Shown one piece after another: positions 45,916 through 56,869 of a DNA stretch of 64,000 nucleotides; the first letter of the stretch is position 1, and the number at the start of each line of letters is the position of its first letter. The stretch spans positions 273,100,109 to 273,164,108 of the forward strand of contig OX422222.1 of assembly GCA_949130495.1 (NCBI GenBank), in the 5' to 3' direction. The notes beneath the pieces were generated by a model that ran no database searches, was not told the DNA's origin, and saw only the letters and a program-made list of their open reading frames with translations. Made by a program: the position numbers and the translations under genes. Source of the stretch: Sambucus nigra (lineage: Eukaryota; Streptophyta; Magnoliopsida; Dipsacales; Adoxaceae).

Positions 45916-46741
45916 TTTTTAAATAGTAAAATAAACAGTTTTTAACTGAAAAAAATAAGAAACGAAACAGTTTTTTAAATAAATAAAAGAAACAGTTTTT
46001 AACTATAAATGGTAAAAAAAATGTCCATTTTTTTTAAATAGATAACGAAACAGTTTTTTTATCAACGTCCATTTAAATAAAAAAATAAGTTTTTTTTATA
46101 AATAACATAATGTTTTTTAAATGAAAAAATAACTTTTTTAATTTTTATATTTTCAGAATATTAAGATTTTAATTTTCTAGAATATAAGGCTTTTTATTTC
46201 CAAAATATTATGTCTTTATTTTTCTCATGATATTATGTTTTTTTAAAGTAATAGATTTTTGGGGCAAAAAATTATATTTGTTCAAATCATAAATGCATAG
46301 AGGGTATTTTGGTATTTTAGTTTTTAAACAATAAAAAGGACGTGGGGGAAGACATAGAGGGTGTAAGAATAGCTATTCCATTTTTTTATTTTTTTTATTT
46401 TTTTTATTTTTTTTAAATAAAAAAATAAATTGAAAATGAAATTGAAAAAAAAAATTAATGAATATGTAATGATCGTGTTAATTGAGAGGGAGAAATAAAT
46501 GTGTGATAGTTGTAAGTGGAAATAAAAAAGATTAGTCCGGTAATAAAATAAATTTCATTGTTTTCACCTGTTGAATTATTCACTTTACCCATGGTTTGAA
46601 ATGGTTAAAGTTTCACCTCACTTTTCACCATATTCAATTTATTTCACCACGTTAAATGCCCAACCAAACACATATTTTACCTAGGTGAATTATTTTTTAA
46701 CGCGGTAAAAAATATTTCACCACGAACCAAACGGACCCTTA

Positions 46742-47079
46742 GAGAGACAATCCAAATCAATGGAGATTCAGTCTTAAGATTAAGAGATTCGAGTTTTTTT
46801 TTAAGGAGATTTGTGATGGAAGAAAGTGAAGAAGATCAGGTTTGTAAAAGCATAAATTGTGGGAAGATATGGTTTTTTTTCTTCATTAAGATAGTCTAAC
46901 TTGTCAAAACTCGATTTGACTCACACGAAATAGGATTTTATAAGACCACTCCAATGATTTCTTGCCCAAATATTTTTATTATTACTTATTTGGGGTAACA
47001 ATTTTGTATCGTTGGACTTCGGTACTAAGTCAACTCGACCAATACGGAGTTGACCCAACAATATTTTGACCCGTGGGTG
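46742..47079. other. No recognisable feature
   Basis: Between the Harbinger-like element and the RNase H tail of E. Short G/A-rich and T-rich runs only. Confidence 0.5.
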
Positions 47080-47253
47080 GTGGTGTTTATTTTGAAGAAA
47101 ATTGGGCCAACAAATAACCCAACTGATATGTTGACAAAGGTGGAACATATAGTAAATTTTGAGCATGGTTCAAACATAATTGATCTTCTACATTTTAATG
47201 ACTAAATTGGTGTATGAAGGTTGCAAAATTTCTCTCGTCAAGGTGAAAATTTG
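47080..47253 (+). pseudogene. Element E, piece c: RNase H C-terminus and PPT
   Basis: Frame near 47080-47180 reads VFILKKIGPTNNPTDMLTKV then FEHGSNIID; copia elements of the Tork type end KKIGTKxNPADMLTK ... KFEHC. A purine-rich CAAGGTGAAAATT (about 47238-47250) follows where the PPT should be. Continues pieces a and b. Confidence 0.75.
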
Positions 47254-47963
47254 TAGATATTGGTTAGTGAAGATCATTCTCGAGAATTTTTGTCAAATAG
47301 TTCACTGGCATACTATGTCCATTAGTTTTATTCGTTGCTGGTGAAATATAAGCAAAATTTTGGCAATTAAGGATTTAAGGGTTCACAGAGTACAAATAGT
47401 AAAGGTTTCTTTCGCTTTAGGGAAAAAGTTGTCTACAGTGAACTACTTGTGATCTAAATAGCAAAGGATTGTTTCCTTGCTGCGAACAAGTCGTTGTCTT
47501 GGTAGCGAATGGGCACAAGAGGTGCGAAAAGTGAGTTTCATGAAAGGTTTTTCGGGTATTTTATCCTAAGATGATTCCCTTGTATAAATATTTCACTTTG
47601 GTGTCATATGAGCTATGTTACAAAGTTTATTTTATCACATTGAAAAAGATATTGAGGCTTGGCAGTTGTAACTCTATTATACTAAATTCAATTAAAGAAA
47701 TGAAGGCATCATCATTCATGAATATAGAGATTGGTGAACCACATACATCTCGTCTTGTGCTTGTTGATTAGTGTGTTATATCTTTACTTTCTCATTTAGA
47801 ATGTATTTATCTCTTGAATTGACTTATCGTGAATTTTGGACATGCATTAATCACTCTCTTGAGTGAGTATTTGCATTAGGGCTTGCATAAATTGAAGAGT
47901 ATTTGGGATGGTTATATACCTAGTAATAGATACCACGTTTCTCTAAAAAGTTTTCATAAAAAT
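47254..47963 (+). repeat. Probable 3' LTR of element E
   Basis: Starts TGTAGATATTGG after the PPT. Contains a TATA box GTATAAATATTTC near 47573 and, about 155 bases on, GGTGAACCACATACATC, which is the common R/U5 motif of copia LTRs (GAACCACGTAAATC). The right end is obscured by the MITE at 47964. The ORF at 47571-47771 is not a gene. Confidence 0.6.
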
Positions 47964-48328
47964 GGATTAATTACAGTTTGACACCTCGAACTTCACCTTC
48001 ATTTTTACTTCGCCACCCTTGTTTTCATTTTTTACACTAAAACCCCTGAACTTTTTAAAACGGATCAAATTACCCCCGAACCCTAACGGTGTTATATTCT
48101 AGACAAAAAAATTGTGGTGATCTGTATAGACATTGATGATATTTTTATTCAAAAATACCCTCACATGCCATGCACACGACCCATTTTCCATCTTGAACAT
48201 AACATCGTTAGTGATTGGGATAATTTGATCCTTTTTAAAAAGTTCAGGGATATTAGTGTAAAAAATAAAATTATGGGCTGTGAAGTGAAAGTAGGGTCAA
48301 AATTTGAGGGGATAAAGTGTAATTAGCC
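47964..48328. mobile_element. Foldback MITE with about 110-bp arms
   Basis: Left arm GGATTAATTACAGTTTGACA ... TTTTTTACACTAAAACCCCTGAAC; right arm inverted GGCTAATTACACTTTATCCC ... TTTTTTACACTAATATCCC. The arms pair almost throughout, leaving a short centre. Flanking 9-mers CATAAAAAT and GTAAAAAAT share six bases, which hints at a Mutator-type duplication. No coding capacity; the frame 48114-48326 is an artefact of the arm. Confidence 0.82.
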
Positions 48329-48651
48329 GTAAAAAATCATGATAAAAACATCATTTACCACTATGGATAGATTTGTATAAAGAATGAAAGAAAAAATGGA
48401 TACGCTTTCAAGTGGTTGTGGAGATTCACCCTTGTGCAAGATTTTCATTGGTGTTCAATTATAAGTACGAAACTCATTTGGGATTCTAAGGTGGTGTATA
48501 AAAAATAAGAAAAAACAATTTTTGACGTCCTTGAAAAATCATTTATTAAAACTTGGATATTTTATTGAAAGTGTTAGATTCTGGACGATCATTAGGGGAG
48601 TCATCAATAAGAGCTCATTTTTATATATTTTATCAGTCATCCCTATGAGAA
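48329..48651. other. No recognisable gene
   Basis: Between the foldback MITE and the first copy of the C repeat. May be the rest of the E LTR; I see no end motif. Confidence 0.4.
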
Positions 48652-50668
48652 CACATTATATGGTTGACTTACTTAAGTCTATACCATATAGGAGTTCCAA
48701 TTAATTTGGATATAGTGATAAAATAGGTTAGATTTCTTTCGAGCAATTTTCTCAATGGTTTACAAAGATTCACTAATAATGATCATGTCAAAGACATCAT
48801 ATCTATCAAAAAAGGAAGTAAAATATTGCACTAAGCACACTATAGGACACAAATCATACATATTTGAGTGTGAGTGTGTGTGAATGTTTTTAAATATTTT
48901 TTAGGAATTTTTTATAAAACATTTTAAACATTTTTAAAGCATTTAAAATGATTTTTTAAACATTTAAAATGATTTTTTAAAAATGTTGTGGGCTAAAACT
49001 CAAATAGTTTAATTCCTTAAAAACTTTTTAAGGTTGAATCTCAAATCGGCAGAGACATTTGGGGCTAAAACTTGTATTTGTTAAACATCTCAAATAGACT
49101 TTTGTTAACCATCTATATTGTACCACGTGTTGTAGCCCTGTTGGTTTATTTTGTGTTTCTTCTCTCTCACAGTTTAATGTCTCATTTATAGCCATTAGAT
49201 CAAACCTTATCAACGTTCTCCATGTAATCTTTATTGATCCATGTGACGCTAGATCTAACTAAAAAAAGCAAGCAATTGTGCGGTCCTTTATTAGCCGTTA
49301 GATTAAAAGTTAAAGAGTCAATTTAATCTCAACCGTTCAAACTCTTCGAATGTCCAGAACATTCTTTGAGCAGTATAAATAAATGCCTTAGGGTTACCAT
49401 TTGATAACTTTTGGAGAGTTCATCATTCCTAAGAGAAAAAGAGAGAAAGGGGAGTGTGGAGAGAGAAGAGAGAAAGGTTAGAGAAAGAACTTGAGCCTGA
49501 GATATTCAAATAATATGTTTTCTCCCAAAAAAGAAAACCAAACACTGTCCCTATTATATCTAAACCAGAAAACCTTCGATTGAGAGTTATATCTCTAGGT
49601 TTTTTTTAGAGTTTGGGTGTTTTCCAAGTCTGAAGAAACTCTTCATACTTAATCTCTCTTAGGAATTCTGTCTCGTTGTAAATCTCACTTTTCTTTATAG
49701 AAATTGTGAGAGTTACTCAGGGATACATTTCACATTAGTTTTGGGATTTCTTTTACCTTTTCTTATTGGATCTGGTTCTATTGTTGTATATTCTTTTAGA
49801 TCCACTCTCATTTTAAATTTTCTTAAAAAAGAGACTTCAAACATAGTCTATATTTTAGATCTGAAATTTGTGTTTCGAAAAACTCAATTTCACAGTTTAT
49901 GAAATTAGTTGGTATATAAATAAGTGTTTTGAAACATTTGATCTAATTTTTAGAAAGATTATTTTCATATCTGAAATATTTCTTTTGAAAAGAAGTCTGA
50001 TTTTCAAAAAAATTAGAATATCTGCATTTCCTATATATCTCTGTAATTCATTTGGATTTGTTTGTATAAATCTATTGAGAGACGTGAGTAGCATGTTTGC
50101 ATGTGTTTCATTTCATAGTCACTACACTCTCACACGAACACCTAGTTAAAGTGTGGTTCATTTTAGAGATTATTTGTTGACTGAGTCCATTAAACCAAGG
50201 AGCAAGGATTAATGCAAAGAAATAGTTGGGAGTTCAAAGTCATAAAAGAATTACTGTGGAGGAGAAATCTCAATAGGTATATTTTTATTCTTAGCTTAGG
50301 ATCTTGTGTGCTTGTTTGTGTAATTGTAATCTTGTATATCTTGTTTTATTATAGTGGATTTTTGGTTTGTGGCATAGAGGTCACCGTGGATGTTTTTCCT
50401 AATTTGGGATTGTACCTCATTAAAAAATATCATGTAAACTTTCTTTGATTATTCTTACTGCTTATGTGGTGTGGTTTCTAATCAAAGAATTAGTATAGGT
50501 TTTTAATTTAAAAACTTAAGGTAATCTATCTACCAAATCTAACATCCAAGGTCAATCTATTTTTACACATCGTTTGTAGTGATTTAAAAAGGAGTTTCAT
50601 CTAATGAGTTTATTTCGGAGTTTACTTAATTTTTAACTTTTAATTAAAAACCTAGTGAACGATTTTCA
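48652..50668 (+). repeat. 5' LTR of C (left border uncertain)
   Basis: Ends AACGATTTTCA, two bases before the PBS. TATA box GCAGTATAAATAAATGCC near 49372, followed by a GAGAGAAAGGGGAG-rich leader. First 160 bases (CACATTATATGGTTGACTTA) recur at 56632. The start lacks a clean TG end; TGGTTGAC at 48661 is the nearest. Small frames at 49868-50448 are not genes. Confidence 0.55.
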
Positions 50669-50670
50669 AG

Positions 50671-50682
50671 TGGTATCAGAGT
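50671..50682 (+). promoter_or_regulatory. Primer-binding site of C
   Basis: TGGTATCAGAGT, eleven of twelve bases of the Met-tRNA PBS, two bases after the LTR end. Confidence 0.9.
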
Positions 50683-50747
50683 GGGTTTATCAAAACATTT
50701 TTTTATCCTGAAACTCCAGCAACTGCTTTTGAAATCTATTTCTGAAA

Positions 50748-52020
50748 ATGGATGAGAGATTTGAGAAGGTATGTAACATATCCCGTCCACCCCTCTTTAA
50801 TGGAAAGAACTTCCCTCACTGGAAAGTAAGGATGGTTACATTCATCCAAGGGACACTGGGTGATGACGTATAGGATATGATTGAAAGTGGTTACGTACAC
50901 CCAACTAAGCCTTTGTCTGAAATCAACCCTACAAGAATTAAGAAAAACCTTAATGAGTTTACCAAAGAAGAAAAAAAGATGTCACTGGATAACAATAAGG
51001 CAAAGAATCGCAATTTTATGTCCATTAATGAGCATGAGTTTAAACACACATCTATATGATCTACTTCCAAGGAAGCCTGGGACACACTAGTCACCGCCCA
51101 AGAGGGTGATGAGCGTGTTAAGGCTAGAAAAACCCTGAGTTAGTCCAGTGATATAATACCCGAATTATGGATGATAGTAAGTCATTTGATGACTTTTATA
51201 TAAAATTAACAAACATCATAACAAAATTTCATGCAAATGGAATTACCTATGATAGAAACAAAATTTTAGTAAAAATCCTTAGGTCATTGCCTGCTAAATT
51301 CGACAATAAAAGATATGCCATGGAAGAGATGGATGACACAAACTGACTCCTAAATTACTTAGTAGAAATTTAAGAACTATAGAAATAGAGTTGGAATATA
51401 AAAACAAATGACCACACAAAACATAAGATCTTTTGGATCTAGTGTTGTCCTTTCATTCAAAGTGACTGTCCCTAAAATGAATCCTCTAGAGTTTAACCTT
51501 AACATGAGTGAGGACTGTGATTTGGATAACTTGGATAACTAAATAGCTCTTATAAGCAAACAATTTAAAGAAATAATTAAGTTTAGAAACTTTCTGGCTT
51601 CTAAACAAGGTAGACTCGATTATCAAAGTCATCAAAATCAGATATTTCATGAAAGAAATGATAACAAATAGACCTATGACAATAATAGATCCAAGACTGA
51701 CATTAAAAATGTCAAATTTCATCGTTGTGGTAAAATGGGACATTATGCTAATAAGAGTAGAGTCAAACTTAATAATAACAATGCTAGGGCTAATATATGT
51801 AAGACCTTGGATGACTCAAGTGATACTGATGAAGATGAAACTGAGTCAACCCAGTTTGATAAGTCAAGCATGTTATTTTATGCCAAGATTTTATATTCTG
51901 ATGATAATGCATGCCTACCTATTGATGAGTGTATTATGCCTATTGATATTGATGTTATATCTGCTAGTGATATTGTTGGGCCTACGATTGTTAATAATGA
52001 AGTAGATAATCCTAGCTTAT
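50748..52020 (+). pseudogene. C gag
   Basis: ATG at 50748: MDERFEKVCNISRPPLFNGK, then NFPHWKVRM. After a stop at 50870 come MIESGYVHPTKPLSEINP, EFTKEEKKMSLDNNKAKN and STSKEAWDTLVTAQEGDERV, with further frame changes. Near 51650-51780 a zinc knuckle reads FHRCGKMGHYANKSRVK (first and last Cys lost). 51735-52020 is an acidic tail (DDSSDTDEDETE). Stops and frameshifts throughout. Confidence 0.88.
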
Positions 52021-53055
52021 AGATGAGTCAAAGTGAAAATATTCTTAATGAACTAAACATGTGTATGAGTCCCACTGCAGAAAATGAATCGATAGGGGAC
52101 ACTGCACATAATGCACTTTGAAAGTCCGATGATGACCTTCTTGATATTAAAGAGTTGTACACCAAAACTCTTTAAAAGAGTGAAAAACTTGATAAAATGG
52201 TTAAGCAATTAATTGAACATGTTGAACAACTTAGGAAAACTATTAGGAAGAATTGCACTGAAAAATACGTTGCTCATGAGACAGAGACAAAATAGTTTTC
52301 ATTAAAATTGAAAGACCTATTTGATAAAAACGTTATTTTATAGCAAAGATTTAATGTTGCCTTAGTTGAATTGGAAGAATTCAAACATAAAGTTTCACAT
52401 GTTTTCCAAAAAATCCTGTATTTTGAAAATTATGCTAAACCCTATGAAGAGATAGCTGTAGTAAGCAAGATGGATTCCTAAGATAAATCTGACCTTGGTT
52501 GTGGAGAAAAAGTTTAGACTAATAACAACAACTGTATCTCCTAAAAATGTCATTTTTATAAAAAAAGGCCAGAATTTTCAAAAATCTCAAAAAGGAATTT
52601 ACAATGTCAATGTGTTTAAGGAAATGCAAAATTAGTTTAATCAACAGCCAAAACATAATGGAAAAAGATAAGTATGTATGTCCGCCTTTAAGAGAACTCG
52701 GACAAAACACTAAGACTAGTGGTAATTGGACTACTATGTCTTACAAGACCAAACCTATTTTTAAGGACCTTAGTGATAAATTCAAGCCTACGCCACATCA
52801 GCATTGCTCTTATTGTGATGTCTACAGGCACACCATTACAGGTGTTTTCAAAAAAGACTATATACACCTACTTATCAAAACTTTAAATATTCGAGAAAGA
52901 GTAGGAATACGTGTGTTCTCCCAAAGCATACCACACATAACTATACCTATAAAAAGAAGAAAGGGGGACCTTAAACTAAGAAAAAAGCATTTATAAAGGC
53001 CCCTCAGTCCTTTTCTAAATCCAGGGGAAATAAAGATTTTAAAACTAGGCCCATT
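52021..53055 (+). pseudogene. C gag-pol linker
   Basis: Decayed linker. A Lys/Leu/Glu-rich coiled-coil stretch near 52140-52430 (KSEKLDKMVKQLIEHVEQLR) is the only structured part; the following 600 bases change frame often and end in Lys-rich KAFIKAPQSFSKSRGN-like sequence before protease. Confidence 0.6.
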
Positions 53056-53610
53056 TTGATTAGAAAAGATGACCTGTTACCCCAGCTCAAGTACAATGTG
53101 GTGATAACAACTTTTGAGGCCCAACGCACCTCAGTTGGTTGGTACTTGGATTGTGGGTGTTCCAAACATATGACCGGAGATGAAATAAAATTGAAGAACA
53201 AGACAGGCTTCCATAGAGGTAGTGTCCTGTTTGGAGATGGCAATTTATCTCAAATCATTGGTAAGGGAACACTATGTGAAAAAGGGCTCCGTACTTTAGA
53301 TGAAGTCTTACTAGTTAAAGGTCTTAAGACTAATCTATTAAGTATATATCAATTTTGTGATTCCAATCATACTGTTACCTTATCAAAAAACAACTATAAA
53401 ATTTTGAATGAAGAGGGTAACTATATTCTATCAGGAAATAATACTACGAATAACTGTTACATAGTGATTCCAACGACTGAATCTTGTAAGATTGATAGAT
53501 TGGAGGATTCCGATTTAGGGCATAATAGATTGGGGCACACAAATTTTAATAACCTTCATAGGTTAAGCTCCCAAGAAATAGTTAGAGGATTACCCAAAAA
53601 TCAAAAATAA
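53056..53610 (+). pseudogene. C protease and GAG-pre-integrase domain
   Basis: One open frame of 184 residues. WYLDCGCSKHMTGD near residue 29 is the protease box with the Ser of DSG replaced by Cys. SVLFGDGNLSQIIGKG, LRTLDEVLLVKGLKTNLLSI and FCDSNHTVTL follow. LGHNRLGHTNFNNLHRL is the first half of the integrase zinc finger. Function in life: polyprotein processing. Confidence 0.9.
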
Positions 53611-54360
53611 TTCTAATTCTTTTTGTGGTCCCTGCCAAGTGGGGAAGATGATTAAACCTGCTCATAAGAAAGTTAAAGACATTTTAATCTTGAAGCCTCT
53701 AAAACTTCTCCACATGGACCTTATGGGTCCTTCTGATATTGCTAACCTATGTGGTAACAGTTATATTTTAGTTATGATGGATGACTACACACGATTAACA
53801 TGGGTCGCTTTTTAAAAAATAAGTCTGACACCTTCTGTGAGTTCTTAAAAATTCTTTTAAAAATTGAGAATGAGAAGGATCCCAGGTATGTTGTAGTAGA
53901 ATTGATAGAGGGGGGGAGGTAAATGACTCAGGTGTTACAGAATATTTTGTACGTATGGGTACACACACGAGTTTAGTGCACCTAAGACACCTCAATATAG
54001 TGGCATTGCTAAACATAAAATAGGACCATACAAGAGATGATTAGGGTGATGTTGCACACAAAAATTCTTTCAAAATACTTTTGGGTTAAGCATGTACATA
54101 TTGTGTGTTATATTATTAATCATGTGTACATTAGGAAAAATACCAAAGAGACGTCAAATGAACTAGGGTACAATTGAGAGCCTAACTTAAAATATTTTCG
54201 AACCTTCGGGAGAATTTACTATGTCTGGAAAGATAGAGAACATCTTTCAAAATTCGATACACATGGTGATAAATCTATTTTCTGGGTCATTCCCAAACAA
54301 GTCAAGCTTATTATGTTTATAACCTTCGTACTAGGGTTATTGTGGAGTCTATTAATGTAA
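53611..54360 (+). pseudogene. C integrase
   Basis: FCGPCQVGKMIKPAHKK gives the CxxC pair of the zinc finger, intact, and LLHMDLMGPSDIANLCGNSY with LVMMDDYTRLTWVAF the core start with the first Asp. The middle (53830-54040) is shifted and stopped; IRVMLHTKILSKYFWVKHVH and YFRTFGRIYYVWKDREHLSK follow. The second Asp and Glu cannot be placed with confidence. Confidence 0.82.
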
Positions 54361-54640
54361 TTGTAAATGACACTAGTGCATAGAGTAGTGACAGTCAAAC
54401 AATTGTCCTGGATGAGTCTGAAAATGTTTTTACAGTTGACTCTCTTGAGATAGTTGATTCACTGCCACCTGAGGTCCCAACGGTATCGACCTGGGTTTCT
54501 AAGGGCCACCCTCTAACAAAGGTTGTCGGTAACCCGTCTGAGCCAGTGAGAACGAGATCCAAACTTCAACATGTGACTAATTTGGCATGTTTTCTTTCTC
54601 TAGTAAAACCCAAAACTGTAAACGATGCCCTATCTGACTC
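54361..54640 (+). other. Integrase-RT spacer of C
   Basis: Variable region between integrase C-terminus and RT. Fragmentary frames with Ser/Thr/Glu (SLEIVDSLPPEVP) fit the usual copia spacer. No separate gene. Confidence 0.55.
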
Positions 54641-55350
54641 ATTCTGGATCAATGTTATTCAACAAGAGCTTGTCCAATTTTAAAGTCATGATGTTTGGTA
54701 TCTCATCCCGCGACCTCAAGACAATAAGGTTATAGGCACCCGTTGGATTTTTAAAAATAAAACTGACGAGAATGGGAAGGTAATTCGAAATAAATCTAGG
54801 TTAAGAGCGCAAGGATATTATCAGATAGAGGGAATAAAATTTGATAAGACTTTTTCCCTTGTCACTGACTCGAGTCTGTTCATCTCCTCCTTGCCATATC
54901 TTGTCATTTGCAATTCAAGCCTTTTCAAATGGACGTCAAGTTTGTATTTTTGAACGGTATTTAACTAAGGAATTATACGTAGAACATCCTAAGGGATTTG
55001 TAGATCCCTCATTCACTAGTCATGTCTTTAGACTTAAGAAGGCTTTATATGGCTTAAAGCAATCTCTTAAAGCCTGGTATGAGCGCCTCTCGACCTTTTT
55101 AGTCAATAAAGGGTTTGAACGAGGTGGCAACGACCAGACATTGTTTGTTAGGAAGATAGAACACGATGTCTTAATTACGCAAAATTATGTCGACGATATT
55201 ATATTCGATTTGACTTCCATTAATCAAGTCAAGGAATTTTCGGATATTATGCACGTCGAATTCCAAATGTCCTTAATGGGGGAATTACAATATTTCTTAG
55301 GACTGCAAGTCAAACAGTTTAGTGATGGAATATTTATCACACAATAGAAA
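54641..55350 (+). pseudogene. C reverse transcriptase
   Basis: Starts near 54641 (SDSFWINVIQQELVQF-like). KVIGTRWIFKNKTDENGKV is readable around 54730-54790. The open frame 54841-55347 has LYVEHPKGFVDPSFTSHVFR, LKKALYGLKQSLKAWYERLS, QTLFVRK, then the catalytic box YVDDIIFD at 55186-55209 with YVDD intact, and MGELQYFLGLQVKQ. The best preserved domain of C. Confidence 0.92.
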
Positions 55351-56120
55351 TGTGTTAATGATCTTGTTAAAAAATTTGGGCTTGAACATTCAAAAATAGC
55401 ACATACACCCATAAGCACATCCACGAAATTATCTAAGGAAGAAAATGGGAAAGACGTTGACCTGACTTTATATAGAAGTATGATAGATAGTCTATTATAC
55501 CTTACTTCCTCTAGATCGGATATAGACTTTGATGCGTGTGTGTGCGCATGATACCAATGCCCCCCTAAATAAGATCATATGCTATGTGTTAAACAAATAA
55601 CCAAATACGTTAAAGGCACTTTAATTTTGGTATTTGTTACACAAAGGACACCACTAGTTCCATAGTTGGCTACACTAATGCCGACTTGGCAGGATGTTTC
55701 GACGTAATAAAAGCACGTCTGGCGCCTGTTATTATGTAGGAAACAACCTAGTAGGTTGGAGTAGAAAAAAATAGAGCTGCATATCCCTTTCAACAACTGA
55801 AGTTGAGTATATAGCTACAGGTAGTTGTTGTGCCTAGGTTTTATGGATCAAATAACTGGTTAGTGATTATGGTATCATTGAAGAGAAATTGACTATGTAC
55901 TATGATAACCAAAGTACGATAAATGTATCTAAAAATTCAATACAGCACTCACGAACTAAGCACATTAAGATTAGGCATCATTTTAATCGTGAGCTTGTGG
56001 AATCCTAATAACTTGATATTATGTGAACAATGAAAATCAATTAGTTGACCTATTCAAAAAAACTTTTCGGCAATATTAGGTTTGAATCCCTTAGAAAATC
56101 CGTAAGGATTATAGTGACCA
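55351..56120 (+). pseudogene. C RNase H
   Basis: HTPISTSTKLSKEENGKDVD and LYRSMIDSLLYLTSSRSDID directly follow RT in frame. The RNase H proper (55640-56110) is in pieces: GYTNADLAG-like, SLSTTEVEYIATGSCC-like, YDNQSTINVSKNSIQHSRTK near 55900-55970 and NENQLVDLFKK. Many stops. Confidence 0.82.
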
Positions 56121-56631
56121 CTTAATTAATTATGCATAATTGTCATAACCTCTGTATTCTCGCGCTAATAACTAGTTTCTGAGGATTTATGGCGCAGATA
56201 TTTTGCAAATGACTAAAGACGCCTCCTTAATCTATTTAATGTAGGAGACCCTTGAATTTGACCTTGTTTACGACCTAATTTGTGTTGAATAAATTCTTTA
56301 TATATACTTGTTATATATATCTCTTTTACCCCGTTGTATATTTAAGAAAAATTAGGGGAGAAGTACTTGAGTAATTGGATTTATCTTTACATTTCTTAAC
56401 TCAACTAATATGTCCAATGAGTGTTCTTATTTCGGGCATTTCAGATCAGATTGAACACCTTTCCCTTATTTAGGGCAATGGTCGGTATAATAGTTGAGTT
56501 ATTTATTTATTTTCTCTTATTTTCGATTCTAAGATGGGAAAGAGTAGATAGCTCTTTTGTATAGGGAATCTAGGGTTTTTATTTTTTACCCACGAGTACA
56601 GGTTACTCAAGGGAATTTTATCTCCATTATC
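56121..56631 (+). other. Region between C RNase H and the repeated LTR start
   Basis: AT-rich, no gene. A purine run AAATTAGGGGAGAAG at 56348-56362 could be a PPT, which would put the true LTR start at about 56363; but the following 270 bases have no match left of 48652, so the 5' copy would have to be truncated. Confidence 0.45.
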
Positions 56632-56791
56632 CACATTATATGGTTGACTTACTTGAGTCTATACCATATAAAAGACTCAACTAGTTTGGATATGGTGACA
56701 AAATAGGTTAGATTTCTTTTGTGAAATTTTCTCATGGTTTACAAAGCTTCATCAATAATGATCCTATCGAAGACATCCTATCTACCAAAAA
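56632..56791 (+). repeat. Second copy of the C LTR segment, cut by element D
   Basis: CACATTATATGGTTGACTTA ... CTATCTACCAAAAA matches 48652-48812 with few differences and then stops exactly where the D LTR begins (TGTGTATACACC). Confidence 0.85.
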
Positions 56792-56869
56792 TGTGTATAC
56801 ACCCCATTCTAGCAACCCCTAACCTCTCCTTAGGTCCCTAGAACCTTCCCTCATCACTACAAACCAAAG

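Larger units (their letters stand above)
43640..46738. mobile_element. PIF/Harbinger-like non-autonomous DNA transposon, 3.1 kb
   Basis: Terminal inverted repeats of over 40 bp: GGGTCCGTTTGGCTCGTGG and inverted GGGTCCGTTTGGTTCGTGG, both continuing GTGAAATATTTTTTACCG. Identical 3-bp flanks TTA (43637-43639, 46739-46741), the PIF/Harbinger signature. No transposase. The core is a degenerate array of AGTCCCAATTAAAAAA units (43980-44190, 45215-45330) and AACAGTTTTTAAC units (45640-46130), and it hosts two further structures (44190-45212, 45731-45915). Confidence 0.9.
48652..56791 (+). mobile_element. Element C: Ty1/copia element with complete domain set, 8.1 kb
   Basis: On +: putative 2-kb 5' LTR, Met-tRNA PBS at 50671, gag, PR, INT, RT, RNaseH, then a second copy of the first 160 LTR bases at 56632 that is cut by element D at 56792. 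Gag (LFNGKNFPHWKVRM) and protease (WYLDCGCSKHMTGD) suggest a SIRE/Oryco-like copia. The left border is uncertain because no PPT sits directly before 56632. Confidence 0.75.

Noticed and set aside
47571..47771. 66-residue ORF
   Set aside because: Lies downstream of the TATA box in the probable LTR of E and shows only LTR motifs.
48114..48326. 70-residue ORF
   Set aside because: It lies in the right arm of the foldback MITE and is explained by the inverted repeat.
49868..50448. Hydrophobic ORFs (93 and 78 residues) that look like membrane proteins
   Set aside because: Within the LTR/leader of C; T-rich sequence gives Phe/Leu/Ile runs in any frame.
53004..53243. 79-residue ORF on -
   Set aside because: Shadow of the protease of C, whose + frame has the DCGCSKHMTG box.
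56141..56360. Possible small host gene between C and D
   Set aside because: No frame above chance and no splice or start signals; it fits the non-coding tail of C.
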